Source: Liolophura sinensis | Taxonomy: Eukaryota; Mollusca; Polyplacophora; Chitonida; Chitonidae | DNA length: 64,000 nucleotides | Direction: 5' to 3' | Assembly (NCBI RefSeq): GCF_032854445.1 | Contig: NC_088303.1 | Location: 13,587,501-13,651,500 of the forward strand | In this document: piece by piece, positions 34,001-46,340 of the stretch | Position numbering within the stretch: position 1 is the first letter of the stretch | Layout of the letters: each line of letters starts with the position of its first letter | Notes under the pieces: generated by a model | What the model saw: only the letters and a program-made list of their open reading frames with translations | The model's database searches: none | What the model was told of the DNA's origin: nothing | Program-made: the position numbers and the translations under genes

Positions 34001-35280
34001 GGAAACAGACATTCGTATACCAGCCGTTAAACAATAAGGACGTTCCAGGTCAATAATCACAAGGCCAATTCCCAAGAAGACGTATAACACAAACCACCAA
34101 AGAACTAAGAAAGTATATAAAGTATGAAAACAGGACGGAATCATGCAAAAAGAAGTAGCCAACATCTTTCAATGATGTCGGAAAGACGCAAGGTATGTTA
34201 GGCGACTGTTGGAAAGACGCAAGGTATGTTAGACGAATGGGTGAAAGCAATGTTCAGATCTTGTACCATGCTAGAATATCAGTTGTCCATAACAAATATA
34301 TATCTCGGTTACGCTTTGATTGAAACTGTTTATATATCCAATGTGGCAGTCTAACTCAACACAATGAATATACAGCCGTTAACCGCGGGTTAAGCGGAAT
34401 CAAAACAAAATCATGAAGCAGAGCGCCAGAGAAGCTGGAAGCAGAATTATACTCACTGCAAACCTTAAGGAACTTAAAGTGAAGGCGTTTGATGGAATAA
34501 CTTTGACACGCTAGCTTTTGCAGAAATAACGTGTGACGATTTAAATCGTCGACACAACACACAGGATGTGACAAATGCTACAAGGCGAAACATGTACACG
34601 CCATATGCAGGACCCCTCGCTTTAACGCTGTCCAAGTAAGGATAATTTACAAGGTCAAAATTGAAACTATCCCTCTTGTCGTGAAGTCTGCGAGAGAGGA
34701 AACCATTTTGGTCTTAGTACAAATATAGGTCAAGATAAGATATACCAACTGGAAAGTCCATGGTTTCCTTTAATTCCAGCGAAGGTGGGTAAATATCTTT
34801 CACAGCCTTCTAAAAGCCACAGCTATATATGGATTGCTTAAAGCCAGCAGGTCATCTATATACCGCTTAGTGAATGAATAAGATTGTTCCTGGATTACTC
34901 ATTAATAGTTTCATCATATAGTCGCATGTATATGAGAACAGGTATAGGTTGGCCCGAGGGCGAGGGGGGGGGGGGGGGGGCGCAATTTGTAAACATCGGA
35001 TTACCTTTACAACGTTGATATATGGTTTGCCCGCATTTCACAGCTGTTATTAATGAGAAATTCAAGCAACCCTTCGAAATATCCCATGAGTGGTAACCAT
35101 TGTTTGTAGTGGAGATGAAGAAGGTTTTGTTGCCTCTGACGTTAATATAGCGGTGACCGGTTTTATTAAACATCGAAACAATTAGTGATGACATTCTATC
35201 TATTAAACAAGTTTGAGGAATAGTGGTATAGCGAGTGGAGAAATCACAAGTAGAGATGTAGAACGTCTAGTTCTTCAGTG
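34001..35280 (-). mobile_element. Decayed reverse-transcriptase element, copy 2
   Basis: The best-preserved of three copies. A minus-strand frame at 34895-35194 (99 codons) contains 'KTGHRYINVRGNKTFFIST' and, at 34976-34999, 'PMFTNCAP'. The latter corresponds to the 'GIPMGTNCAP' signature of an invertebrate reverse-transcriptase family, and the order of the two segments is as in that family. A 17-bp G-tract (34964-34980) breaks the frame exactly there. The catalytic 'YxDD'-type motif is not recognisable. Both sides abut the same 40-bp minisatellite. A short duplication ('ttggaaagacgcaaggtatg') occurs at about 34168-34230. Confidence 0.75.
34964..34980. repeat. Poly-G tract
   Basis: Seventeen G residues inside retroelement copy 2, just beyond its TNCAP motif. 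Confidence 0.95.
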
Positions 35281-35560
35281 AGATACCGGCGACCTAGACA
35301 ACGAAACACTCTATACTACCGCCTTACTGTTATAGACCTCTCCGGCCGTACGTGGGAAGGTCTGTCAGCAACCTGCGGATGGCCGTGGGTTTCCCCCGAG
35401 CTCTGCCCGGTTTCCACCCACCATAATGCTGGCCGCAGTCGTATAAATGAAATATTCTTGATCTTGATCAAAAACACCAATCAAATAAATAAATAAATAC
35501 TGCTGTAGACACGAAACAATCTAAACTACCACCTTTCCACCGTCATATATAATAACATGG
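35281..35560. repeat. Second block of the 40-bp minisatellite, split by a SINE
   Basis: Units with 'cgaaacactctatactaccg' and 'gacacgaaacaatctaaact' lie on either side of the SINE at 35338-35496. Confidence 0.8.
35338..35496 (+). mobile_element. SINE family A copy inside the minisatellite
   Basis: A plus-strand 5'-truncated copy ending in AAAT repeats. Imperfect flanks 'tactgttatagac' and 'tactgctgtagac' are consistent with a target duplication in a minisatellite unit. Confidence 0.85.
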
Positions 35561-35677
35561 GTTATACCAGGGACCCGTTTCACAAAACTTCGTACCCGTC
35601 TAAGTTTTATGCGCCTATGAACAACGGTAAATCTTCCTTACCGTCAATCCGACATATTTGGGCTTGCATGTGTCCCT

Positions 35678-36012
35678 ACACTGCAAGAATTGAATGCAAA
35701 TCTACAACTTGAAGCTCTATATATTGTTACAGTAAATCATGTTTTAAATATTTTACACCATTTTCCAGCGCAATTCTGTACCTGTGTGGTGTAATTTTAC
35801 TCTAGTCGACATGTATTTACAGCATTGTCTGTAAAACTGTAGCGGTTTGATCATTTACAGTGCACTTTGCTGTAAATGTACACTGGTTTTCTTGATGGAT
35901 ATGTAGATTTTGTTAATTTGCAATGAACTGATTATTTACAATGGTACATGTGCAAATATACTACTATTTTGGGTGTAAATGTTAAGCAGCACATTTTGTA
36001 AATCTACAGTGA
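35678..36012. repeat. Possible MITE bounded by CACTG/CAGTG
   Basis: Starts 'cactgcaagaattgaatgca' and ends 'ttgtaaatctacagtg'. The inside has many 'tgtaaat'/'atttaca' inverted pairs. The ends match only loosely and no target duplication is clear. Confidence 0.3.
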
Positions 36013-36220
36013 AAAGAACTGGCCACAAAATTTCCAGCACCTTTCCCCACCTTCGGACTACGTGACTAACAGTAAGGATTTGGGACTATCTTACAAAGTC
36101 TAACACATAAAGCTTAAGTCCATATCCAAATATTTTCTTTGTGAAATGTGAAATGGACTAGACAAAATCGCCAGTCGGTGAAATCAGTTATAGCCGTTTA
36201 AGTGCAATGGTGTCGGAAGC

Positions 36221-36236
36221 GGGGGGGGGGGGGGGG
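36221..36236. repeat. Poly-G tract
   Basis: Sixteen G residues followed by TCAG. Confidence 0.95.
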
Positions 36237-39200
36237 TCAGTGAAGTCGGTGCACCCGCACTTACAAAGGTGGTGATTCTCCACACCGCGCTCCCACACTT
36301 TTAAACCACACGATATAAAACTACATTCCAGATGTCCGACATACCACCCTTCCATTCCCCAACATTTCCAAGAATGAAATAAAATAAAAATAATTAAAGT
36401 TCATGCATGGGCTTTGATGAGATCTGGTGAACACTGGAAAGACATACCAAGATGAACCCTGTTGATACAGTACATACATGTACTTCCAGCTCGTATTGCC
36501 CGACATGTGTACCTGTTATAACATGGATCTTTATTACCTTCACATCCACTGAGGAACTCCATTTTTAAAAATTTGTCCTAGAGACATAGCAAACTTTACT
36601 ATTAATTAATTCACTACTAGAATTCCATTTGTGTTAGGTATGGGCAATAAATTAACGTTCTTGTGGTTCTTGTTTACACAAACACACGCACCAAGTCAAA
36701 CATTCCCGTATGCTTGCTTTTTGAGATCCAACATAAAAATTTGAAGCTTTACCAACCTATAACGTGAGAACATTGAAAGGTGAAAGATTGCCGTCATTTT
36801 TCTACCCAGTTTCCGTTTTACTGTTTTGAATCGAATACTGTAACATGTTTAATTTGTTCAAAAGATTAACGCATTGTAATTTTATTGCTCAGATATTTTA
36901 ATCTCGGAAAATCGATTATGTTATTGAAATTTGGAATTTTTTAATTTGCAAAAATCGAGCAAGGTTATTTTGCATTCAAACTGAGTAAAACATATACGTC
37001 TATTACTCCGAAAGGTCTCTTATCTGCAAGCCCACAGCAAAGCTCAATTTTCCCCTCATTGTACTGTGCCTACTTGCCCTGTTGATGGCATATTTTCAGC
37101 AAGGCGATAATGCTTGTAATGGTAATGTGTTATGCATGTCTGCATGTTTTCCTTTACAAAGAACGTTAGAATTCTCGGGTTATAAGATTTCCCTTTTGCG
37201 ATTTTGAGGATACCTGGTCGGTCTGTAGCTTTCCCGTTCAAACGAGTTCAATGTTAGCACACACATTTTCAATCTTTTTCAAGTTAAAGGCTCCGTACAT
37301 CAGTTCGTTTACATTAATTGGTCGAAAAGGTGTTTGGAAACTGTCTCCGGACGTCTGGAACCTCGGAGCTTCCGGAGCCTATCAGTAGCTGAGATTAGTC
37401 GTTCCTATTGCCTTTTCCACCAATTCTCCACCCCGTTGGGCTGGTTACTCTGGTCAATGTATAATTAACATTGTTCACTTTATCCACATGCGCTATTTGA
37501 GTAAATATTTTACAATACAATACAATTACAATATTTAAGTAAGGAATGGAAGCGAGCCAACAACTGAATTTGTGCCAAAATGTGCAGTATACTTAAACAA
37601 TATTTTTTTCCCTAATAAAACACCTTCAAAGGCGATTACATAGGCGGTCCCTGGAGCCTCGCCATATTGGTTGGAATAGTGCCCTTCCCCCTTTTCATGT
37701 GCTTCTTACGCCCCAAAGAGCCTTTCAACTTTTCCATGACGACAATCGTAGCCAGCCGTTGCAGCAAACACACTCTGCCGAAATTCACCTTTGTGGATTC
37801 AACATCAGTGACATACCTCCTGTGACTTCGACCAGCCTGCCCAAACCCCAAGTATATATACAAATATATATTGTATAAATATATACAAAATCTAAATATT
37901 CACTACCATCAAAATGAAACTCATTCATCATGACTTCGTTTCTTTCGCTTTCCGTTTGAACTGTATACTGCTTTCCTGTGAGTTACCTAATTTTTTAAAA
38001 TATCATGTTTATATAGGCTTGTAGGCTACGCGTGACCCCATTTTTCTTACCCTGCCAAAAGGCTGAACTGTGTATAAAGTAAATTAAACCTGTGAAATCG
38101 CTGTGTAGGCATATTCATCATAAATGCAAATTGTGATAAAATTATCAATTCATATAGTAGTGTCATTCTAGTTGACTGTTGTTATCTCTTAACTGATGAT
38201 ATCTCACGTCCCGTTAGGTTACATTCGTGTTTCACATGGCCCACTTTTCTTTCTCTTTACACTGTAAAGCCAAGCGTGTAGGAAAACAACGTATAAACTA
38301 AACACATAACTTTAACAGATTTGAGACATTTCGGTATGTTTTAGTTGTTTACTTTATTGACATGGTCTTCATTTTCTTATGGTTTTTTTGTGAGTAAACG
38401 CATGGAGATGTTTAGTTAATTAACACAATGTTTAACTTTAATCATATTGTTTAGAATAATTAATTTATATCTTAAACACTTCTATCTCTTTATGGTCTTT
38501 AACAGATTTTAAACAAATGGCAGTGTTTAAACAAGATGTTTACAACATTCTTCATGTCATGTATATGGTCAAAAAATGTAATGAATCAAATCAAGAGTTC
38601 GTTGACAGGAAACACACTGGTAAGATTCAGTTTTTCAAAGCCAAACAAACATTGCTGAAATAAATGTTGATATAAAATAAGACAATCCGTTCAACACTCT
38701 TCACCAGACAACATCCTGACTGTTGCTGGAACATTAAACTGAAGCCTTGTTCACTTACATGCTGTTGGTCAGTTTCATATATAGCGGAATCCGAAGCGCC
38801 TGGAGTAATCCACCGACCTTTGTCAAGATACTGGCTAACTTTCTCACTGTTGTGACAAATGTCAGATTCTAGGAATCATATCAAACGAATTATTTACTAG
38901 CTATTACTCAGTAAGCCAGCCATGAGAAAAAAGCAACCAACAGGGGGGGGGGGGGGGGATTTGTATATTTGTAAAATTAATGATTTTGTGTAATCTTTCT
39001 TTTTTCCAGCTAGTCACGGATACACACACTTTATATAGAGTTTACTTTTTTCTTACTCTGTTCATATGCAATGAACAGAAAATAGTTAGTCAATCCTTAA
39101 ATACTAGTAATTCTTAGTACTAAAATCAGTATGAGTAGTCCCAATATTCTAATGTCTGCATGAAGGACATCTAGAAAAGGCAACAGAATTTCAAAAACGA

Positions 39201-40654
39201 TAAAACAGCCTAAATACAAGTGACAGAAATCTGAACATATTGATTCAATTCCAAAAGCTAAATCAATATAAGTGTATTTTTAAACAGCTTTGCATGTGCA
39301 CCACCGTCAGTTCTAAGTATAGGTAAATCTTTGATGGCTTATTCCACATATCAGCAGGGGACTAAAGGGAAGGCACTACAGTTTAGCCTATTAGATAAAT
39401 AAAAGATGTAGCATTCTTTAGCAACTGAAGCCAATAAATTAAAAGAGGCTATACTGGAGACACTTGGCAAAAATCCATATTCGGAAAATTCTAGTCAAAT
39501 TTTCCGTATTCACCAAGAATAACTCAGATTATTCGCTTTCAGAAAATATCAGACTCTTACTTGAGCTATTATTGAAAGCTTAAAGAAAATATAAATTTTT
39601 ACAAACTATTCAAGATGGAATACTTAATATTCCAAAAGAATCACAAGTATGACGCTTGGGGAGAAGCATATTTTAGTGTTATCAAGTGTCTTTCTCATCT
39701 TCATCTGGAATGTTCTGTAAGGTAAAAAAATATAACAATCTGGCAGATAGCAGATGGAAAAAAGACAACTGCCAAATCATTCCAGTGTAATGTGATTATC
39801 GTATATAGTGCTGTGCATATATGGTTGTGCAGCAAATGGGTGAGTAGACTGTTCATACATTGTCCTTGTTGGGTAGGGACAAATCATGGCTTTTATAATG
39901 TCAGAAATTCTGTTTTGAAAATAACAGGAAGGAATCACTGATTAGTATTGGAGGGGATACAGACACGGACCACCAGTGGTTTTGTATTTCACACTTCAGC
40001 AAATCAGAGATTATTCAGTATATTTCACATTTGTTTAATAAAGGAAACAGTGTACTTGCCTGTAGTTCTGTAACAATGCTTTCCGTTTTCTGCCCTTTGC
40101 CTCTAGCAAGTTTAGTCAGTAAATATTATGATGGGCAACATTCTTCACTGTATAACATCTTATAATATTTTTTATGTGGATTTCAAAGAGGAATAATAGA
40201 ATTTGGTCTCAGCTGTTGCGCACTTGATTCCCTAGATGTGTTTTAAACAATAAAATGCATAAAAAACATAACACAATAATCACATTACATAAATGCATCT
40301 TCTGTTCGGATACTGGTATACAATGCTTACGATGATCATCGTCTACATCAGTTTCTCCACTCACACTATTTTCACCATTGTTTGTATACTGTGCACCCTT
40401 GTGCTTCCTACTCACATGTGCTCATAAGTCCTCCATTTCGTGATCGAGTTTAGAATATCATAATAAAAGTTTGGATCCTGTTTGTGTAACCTGACAACAT
40501 GGGCAACACAACTGTTGTACGTTGATTTGAAGTGATAGCACATGAAACCAAACTGATCAGAAATTTAAACACAAACGCGTCTCTTTGAGTGTGAGTATAT
40601 ACGTATCAATGCATAACTGAGCAAAACAAAACGAAAGTTAAGCCGGGGACAGAT
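36237..40654. other. Long AT-rich stretch, no gene seen
   Basis: Over 4 kb without a recognisable gene, SINE or tandem repeat. Short frames, such as 75 codons at 37636-37863 on the minus strand, match nothing I know. A 16-bp G-tract lies at 38943-38958. It could be an intergenic region or a large intron. Confidence 0.4.
38943..38958. repeat. Poly-G tract
   Basis: Sixteen G residues in an AT-rich setting. Confidence 0.95.
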
Positions 40655-40908
40655 TATGCCGGTGACACACTGGACGGATTTTTTTCACTCACGCAGTTGC
40701 ATTTTTTGAATTTCTAAAACTCCGCTTATCTTGTCCGCCCCGAAATTCGCTTGTATCAAACATGTCAGATACTAGCGAAGAAATACGCCGGTGATTTAAA
40801 TCCGCCTAGTGTATCTGCATTATCTGCGAATATCGCCGGCGTATTTCGCGGGCGATTATGTTCGTCCCTATACAAGCAAAGGAATCCGCCTAGTGTGTTC
40901 CCGGCTTT
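40640..40908. mobile_element. Small MITE with inverted ends and TA flanks
   Basis: The left end 'agccggggaca' (after TA) and the right end 'gtgttcccggctt' (before TA) are inverted copies. An inner pair 'acacactggacggat' and 'atccgcctagtgtg' extends the match. The inside is rich in 'ccgcc'/'cggcg' and lacks any gene. A TA duplication would fit a Tc1/mariner-type MITE; family unknown. Confidence 0.45.
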
Positions 40909-41514
40909 AGGTGGATTTTTTCGTAACATTAAAACTGTATATTAACATAGAACCTACAAAGCTTGAAAGTGGTGAAAAATGTAGAGTTTGAGCTCTCCAT
41001 TAAAATCACCATGCAACTTGGACAGCTAGTGTGGAAGAAGGATCAGTCAAGATAGGGTCACTTGCGAATCTAGAGGAAGTGAGCGGCGGGCTGGGCACTA
41101 TATTTAAATGTTGTAACTGCGACGTTAGTGTCTTTTCCATGATAGCTGATTATTAAATAAACATCTTGAATACACTCAATTAAAGAAATGAGCTGTTTAT
41201 TCCATCTTGAAGCAGAGCTATAAATTGCAAGTCTCTTATAATATATCACTGAACATGTCAGTCTCATAAACGAAAGTGCATGACGCATGTGTTCACAAAG
41301 AAAATTGTTCACGTCTGGAATTGAAAGATTCCTCCACATATAGAAGAATTTGCAGCATCATCGATAATTTGCCTCTCTTTATGAAAAAAAGTAGACTGGG
41401 GGTCTTGCACATGGAGGAAACAGGAGTGTAACATAAATAAATATTACTCGTTTCCTGGAGATTCAGATATACAGTACATAATAGATAAATATGTTTATGC
41501 TGATTGCTTTAGGC
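40909..41514. other. Intergenic DNA, no gene seen
   Basis: No feature beyond short unconvincing frames. Confidence 0.35.
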
Positions 41515-42445
41515 CTTCTTTTTAAGCGCGATTCGCTCTCTGACCATGCGACTGATGTTTTTTGTTTATTTAATGTTTAACTTCCCTGCTCTTTTTCTCA
41601 ATGCAAAATCGGCTTTGAAGTCTCACGTTAGAGGTGGGCAATAACCGTCTGTCAATGTCCAAATGACGAAATATTTCTTATGGGCTGCTTTCATCATGTC
41701 TCCTGGCTCAAGCTAAGCCAAAGGAGGCTTGGGGAATTTTTATTTACGTACTTGTTGGATATAAGTTTGGAAGAGTACAGATGTTGCACGTTACATTCTT
41801 CCTCGGGGTCACTCCTCATCATGCATGTTACATTCTTCCTCGGGGTCACTCCCCATAATGCATGTTACATTATTCCTCGGGGTCAATCCACATAATGCGT
41901 GTAGCACATAAGTGTACTCCATTTCCAAAAAAGAGAAAGGAAGTTAGGTATTTAAAAAGAAAACAAGGCATATTCCAGAAAGAGGGTGTCATTTTGAATC
42001 ATTAACTCTGTAATTTGCCCTATTAGAAGTCGAACCTCTGACAAAAAAACACCCCCTAAAAACAACCCCTACTTTACTTCCGTATACCGATGTGATACAC
42101 AATTATGAGGTATGACCCCTGGGGAAGAATGTCATTACATCATGAAACGTCTATTTCCATCCAAATTTTGTACAAGAATTACACTGACAATAATTTTACC
42201 CGTCTTCTTTGGCATTGCTTGGGTCTGGCTACGTAATAAAAGCATTCAATAACAACTATTTATTTAAGTAAACATCAGCTGATCATTATTGCCTACCTCT
42301 AATTCCGGATTTCAAAGCTGATTTTCACCTGAGAAAAAGGGTCAATGAAACTAGACATTAAAGAAAAAAAATGAAAACAAACATGGACGGATTACCATGG
42401 CATCATCATTCACATGGTCAGAGAGCGAATCTCACTTAAAAAGTA
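41515..42445. mobile_element. Fold-back element, 0.93 kb
   Basis: The outer sequence 'ttaagcgcgattcgctctct' plus 'gaccatg' near 41527-41553 returns inverted as 'catggtcagagagcgaatct' at 42413-42432. Further inward pairs are 'aggtgggcaataa' (41632) with 'ttattgcctacct' (42286), and 'ctggctcaagctaagccaaa' (41703) with its degraded complement near 42213-42233. The arms are diverged but long (about 350 bp each). There is no coding frame. Family unknown. Confidence 0.75.
41786..41902. repeat. 37-bp tandem repeat, three units
   Basis: Three units in 37-bp register with 'atgttacattcttcctcggg' and 'gtcactcc', all in the left arm of the fold-back element. One inverted counterpart lies in the right arm at about 42105-42145. 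Confidence 0.9.
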
Positions 42446-42845
42446 AAACATAATAAAAATGTCGACCATGCAACGTACGGTACATGTCCAAGATGTGACC
42501 AATATGCCTCTATGCTACAATCCTGCTTTCTGGGTGTGATCTTGGAACAAACACTATCGAATACGTTACATCAATTAAACATCAATTATTTCTTCAGTAT
42601 TTGGAAAGAGGCGGCATTGAGAATCTGGCAGCACGGATCAGGCAAAACACTCGCCACTAAAACCGCCGCTGAATATGTCTGACCTGAATTGGAGTGTAAT
42701 TAGAATGAGCCCCACTGTCCATTGGCCGCACTTAGGGCAAAGGTTTCTGTGGTCAAGTAGGCTACCTCTACCTCACCAAACAGTCAAAGCTTTTTGTAGC
42801 TTTATGTCAAATAACTCTCAGCTAGCTCTTGGACTAATGTGTATG

Positions 42846-42945
42846 CAGGTTGCTGTCAGACATTCCCACCTATGTGGAAGCCATCATGGGCTGGACTTTA
42901 ACTCACAGCGACCGCTTTGGTGAGAGGCTCCAGGGGCATTCTGCT
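42846..42945 (-). mobile_element. SINE family A head fragment
   Basis: Minus-strand fragment with 'tgcaggttgctgtcagacat' and 'gaccgctttggtgagaggct', the tRNA-side half of the element. The tail half is absent. Confidence 0.7.
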
Positions 42946-43309
42946 GCACAAGTATGCAACCCACTTGGTCAGGGAGCACCTCCACCCGCCAAATGTAAAT
43001 GTCGACAGAGTAAGTTTTAAATTTTACATAATGAAAAGGTATTACGTGGTGTACATACAGACATATGGTTAAAACGCAAAACCAGGTTCAGGTGATGCCA
43101 GCAGAAACAGCTGTGTCCTCAGGTTATGGAAATAACACGAGCCTCATTGGTTAAAACTTATAACATTACAAGGCTTTCCATTTCTCAATGTGCGCAATTT
43201 TTCTTACTTGCGATATTTTGTACAACCATGACAACTTCACAAGAACAAAAGTTATGTTTTTTTAAACTTCCTGTGGGATATTATTAGTTTTAAAAGTCAT
43301 ATTTACTGA

Positions 43310-43445
43310 TAACATGAATTACTGATATGAATAAATGAATTATTGACATAAATAAATGAAGTATTCATATCAATAAATGGATTATAAATACTGATAAAAA
43401 TATAATTCATTTATTGTTAATTTATTTACCAGTAATTCATTTATC
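43310..43445. repeat. AT-rich hairpin of 'ataaatgaatta' motifs
   Basis: Four to five copies of 'aataaatgaattat'-like sequence, followed by their complement, form a potential hairpin. Confidence 0.55.
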
Positions 43446-44329
43446 AAAACCACTGGTTCTCAATTAAAAACAAGTCCTCCACTGCCCCCCCCCAAAAAAA
43501 CCCCACCCCAACGCCTATCTGCAGGTTGCTGTCAAATATTCCATACTTATTAAAAAAAACAAACAAAAAAAACACATGTATATGGGTTTTCAGGACATGG
43601 CTTTATGACAATATTTCTCTGGAAATAAACCAATGATGTCAGGACTGAATACATAACCAGCAGTTCAGTAGACCCTGACAAAGATTACAATTGTTAGACA
43701 CTTCAGGAGAGTATTACTCTTTAAAGAAAGTCATATATGAGGACAAAAAAAAAACCAAACACCATGTAAATAATTCAATGCCAAACATGTCAACATATCT
43801 CACACCAGTAACAGTTCTTTTCTTTTACACACTGAATGCACATGTAAGCATGTATGATATCACAAAGGGCATGGTACAACTATAACATTTACAATCAATG
43901 TGCATTGTAGAGTAAACATTTACGTTTGCATTGCACTGGGCAATTACAAAAGCTATAAGAAAGTTTACCAAATCATATTCCCTATATTAAAAACAAAATA
44001 AAGAAACAAAACCCTCGATTCCTCCAGTTAACCAGCCGAAGAACAAAAGTGTCACAAAGGTACTATCAGTACTCATTGTTGAACACCTAGTGTAAAACTA
44101 CGCTAAAGACTTTAACTACATAATCATCTTAGTATTACTAGTACTGTGTGAAATATGTTAACATGGGTAAGCACATTTACCGCAGAGAAATTTAAATTAA
44201 TCATGCTGAAGGTTGCTCTTTCAAATGTAAAAAGGTTGAGGACTTGGGCGAACCTACATCACATATCTTAACCATTAACAGGCAATATTACAGTTTATTT
44301 TAAACATGCTGTACTTCACCTAAAGTTTT

Positions 44330-44515
44330 TTCATGTAAATATGTACTTTCAGAGCACATAAAGGCCTTAAAATGACACTTCTGATACCAACAGAGAACTT
44401 TTCTGATAAGAAATTATTCAAACCTTAATGCCCTATAAGCTGGATGAATCAATCAGAAGTAAGCAAAATGAGTTACTTGAAAATTGCCAAACTTCAGGTA
44501 TTACAGTATTTCAAT
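44330..44515. repeat. Low-copy dispersed repeat, copy 1 (second at 58365-58515)
   Basis: Landmarks 'tgtaaatatg', 'ccttaaaatga', 'gatgaatcaatcagaa' and 'gccaaacttcaggt' recur in the same order at 58365-58515 in the first intron of the membrane-protein gene. No coding content; class unknown. Confidence 0.55.
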
Positions 44516-45030
44516 AGGAACGGTTCAATAGAGCTTATATCAGTATAAGAACATCTTCATAGGACAATGGTGTCATATTTGTACAAACCTTCAACCTTTT
44601 CAGCTGTCTCTGCAATCAACATTTTGGAACATTCGGATGGAACTCTGGCAGGTAGAGGAATAATTTCACCCATTTTAGGAAGCTTGCATCCTTTGTGAAG
44701 CAAACAATTCACTTTAGCATCATTTTCAATGTGTTAATAAAATCAACAGAAAAAAGGTTGAAGATCTAAAATGCACTGCAATAACAATACCAGTGACTTC
44801 AATAACACCACGTCATAAAAAAATACAACTGCTATTGTTAATTATCTTACACATGGGACACTACTGTTCCGTGAGATACAATATTTGCTTAGCTTTGTAG
44901 AAAGGTGGTGAGGTCCAGTGGCATTGTAACTATAAATAAAACCACCGGATTTTCATACCATATTATGGAAATGCATCAAGGATTAGGAAGAAAAGAGGTA
45001 CCGACTAAATAGAGCATTATCATTACCCGA

Positions 45031-45323
45031 AAATAATGCATGGCTGTGGGGCCTCCATGGCTCAATTGGTTAGCGCATTTGGCAACGTAATGACCCAGGA
45101 GCCTCTCACCAATGCAGTCCCTGTGAGTTCAAGTCCAGCTCATGCTAGCTTCCTCTCTGGCCGTACATGGGAAGGTCTGCCGCAACCTGCAGAAGGTTGT
45201 GGGTTTCCCCCCAGGCCCTGCCCGGTTTCCTCCCACCATAACGCTGGTCGCCGTTGTATCAATGAAATATTCTTGAGTATGGCATAAAACACTAATCAAA
45301 GAAATAAATAAATAATGCATGGC
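45031..45323 (+). mobile_element. SINE family A, full-length copy
   Basis: The best reference copy in the window (about 45048-45309). The A-box 'tggctcaattggttagcgc' is at about 45057-45075 and the B-box 'gagttcaagtcc' at about 45124-45135. The body and the 'gagtatggcataaaacac' tail with AAAT repeats follow. The 14-bp repeat aaataatgcatggc at 45031-45044 and 45310-45323 is the target duplication. Confidence 0.95.
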
Positions 45324-46249
45324 AGTATTTAAAGTGGGGTACTAAAGCTACAGTCTGTGAGGAAATTGGATTTCAGTTGTTTTAAAATGGCAAAAACATT
45401 CAGTGCAGCAGGAACCTTTACAGTCCAGTGAGGTTTCATCAACTATCATCAAGGATAAAAGTAAGAGAAAAAATGGCTAACAAGAATGAGAAGTGCTACA
45501 GTTAAAATAACTATAGTACAGACAGAAGTGACACGAGAAACTGAACCTCATGGTTTCACATGAACAAGTTTAGCCAGGAATTTAACTCCCAGACTGATAC
45601 ATTAGGTAATGCACACACCCATTCAACCTTAAGCACAAGGTCACCAGAGCAAAGGATCATCTACTCAAGATTTATTACATTCCATATATAATTTGCACAA
45701 AAGTCTACGTCACCTATTAGGAATTAATATGTAATCTGCCAACTTACCACTAATTCACCCAACAGCAGAATGGACCAATGACAGAAATGTAGGTAGATGG
45801 AGAGGAACACTGTGACGTCTCTGCATAAGACATTGAATCCCATTTAGGATAAAAATTTTAAACACTGATGGGGATTGGAAACTGCTGAGGAGGCTGGCTT
45901 TTAACTTTCTTAACACAACATCTTATCAAACCCTGTTTGAAAAGGCCTCAAGTGGTCTGTACATATCACACATGCTACTCCAGTTGTCATATGTGTTGAG
46001 AAACCTCAGCCAGTGACATTAAACAAATTCTGATCCAATCTAATCAAAATTACACACTACATGTAATCCACTCTGTTGAATGATTTTTACCTACAAAAAC
46101 CTGATGCCGTTGCACCTTCAGCCATTCAAGCTTTGTCAATAATACACAAAAAATAGTCTGAATGGTGATTTCTCATTTGTCCATTTCTAGTGCCTACATG
46201 TAGCCTACTACCATAAATGACCTAAAATACTTCCCATTACTACACACTT

Positions 46250-46340
46250 TCCCAGATTTCTACTGATCTTAGAAAGGTGCCTTGAGATATTTATTTGCAT
46301 TTAAAAATGCACCCTTTTTGAGGTCAATTACCATAAGCCA
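46250..46340. repeat. Low-copy dispersed repeat (others at 52618-52680 and 55440-55560)
   Basis: Three places share 'gatttctactgatcttagaa' followed by 'aggtgtcttgagg' and 'atttgcattt', then 'aggtcaattac'. Two of them lie in introns of the membrane-protein gene. No terminal structure seen. Confidence 0.5.

Noticed and set aside
45057-45135. tRNA gene suggested by A-box and B-box
   Set aside because: The boxes are part of the SINE A head; the acceptor stem does not close and SINE body sequence follows.
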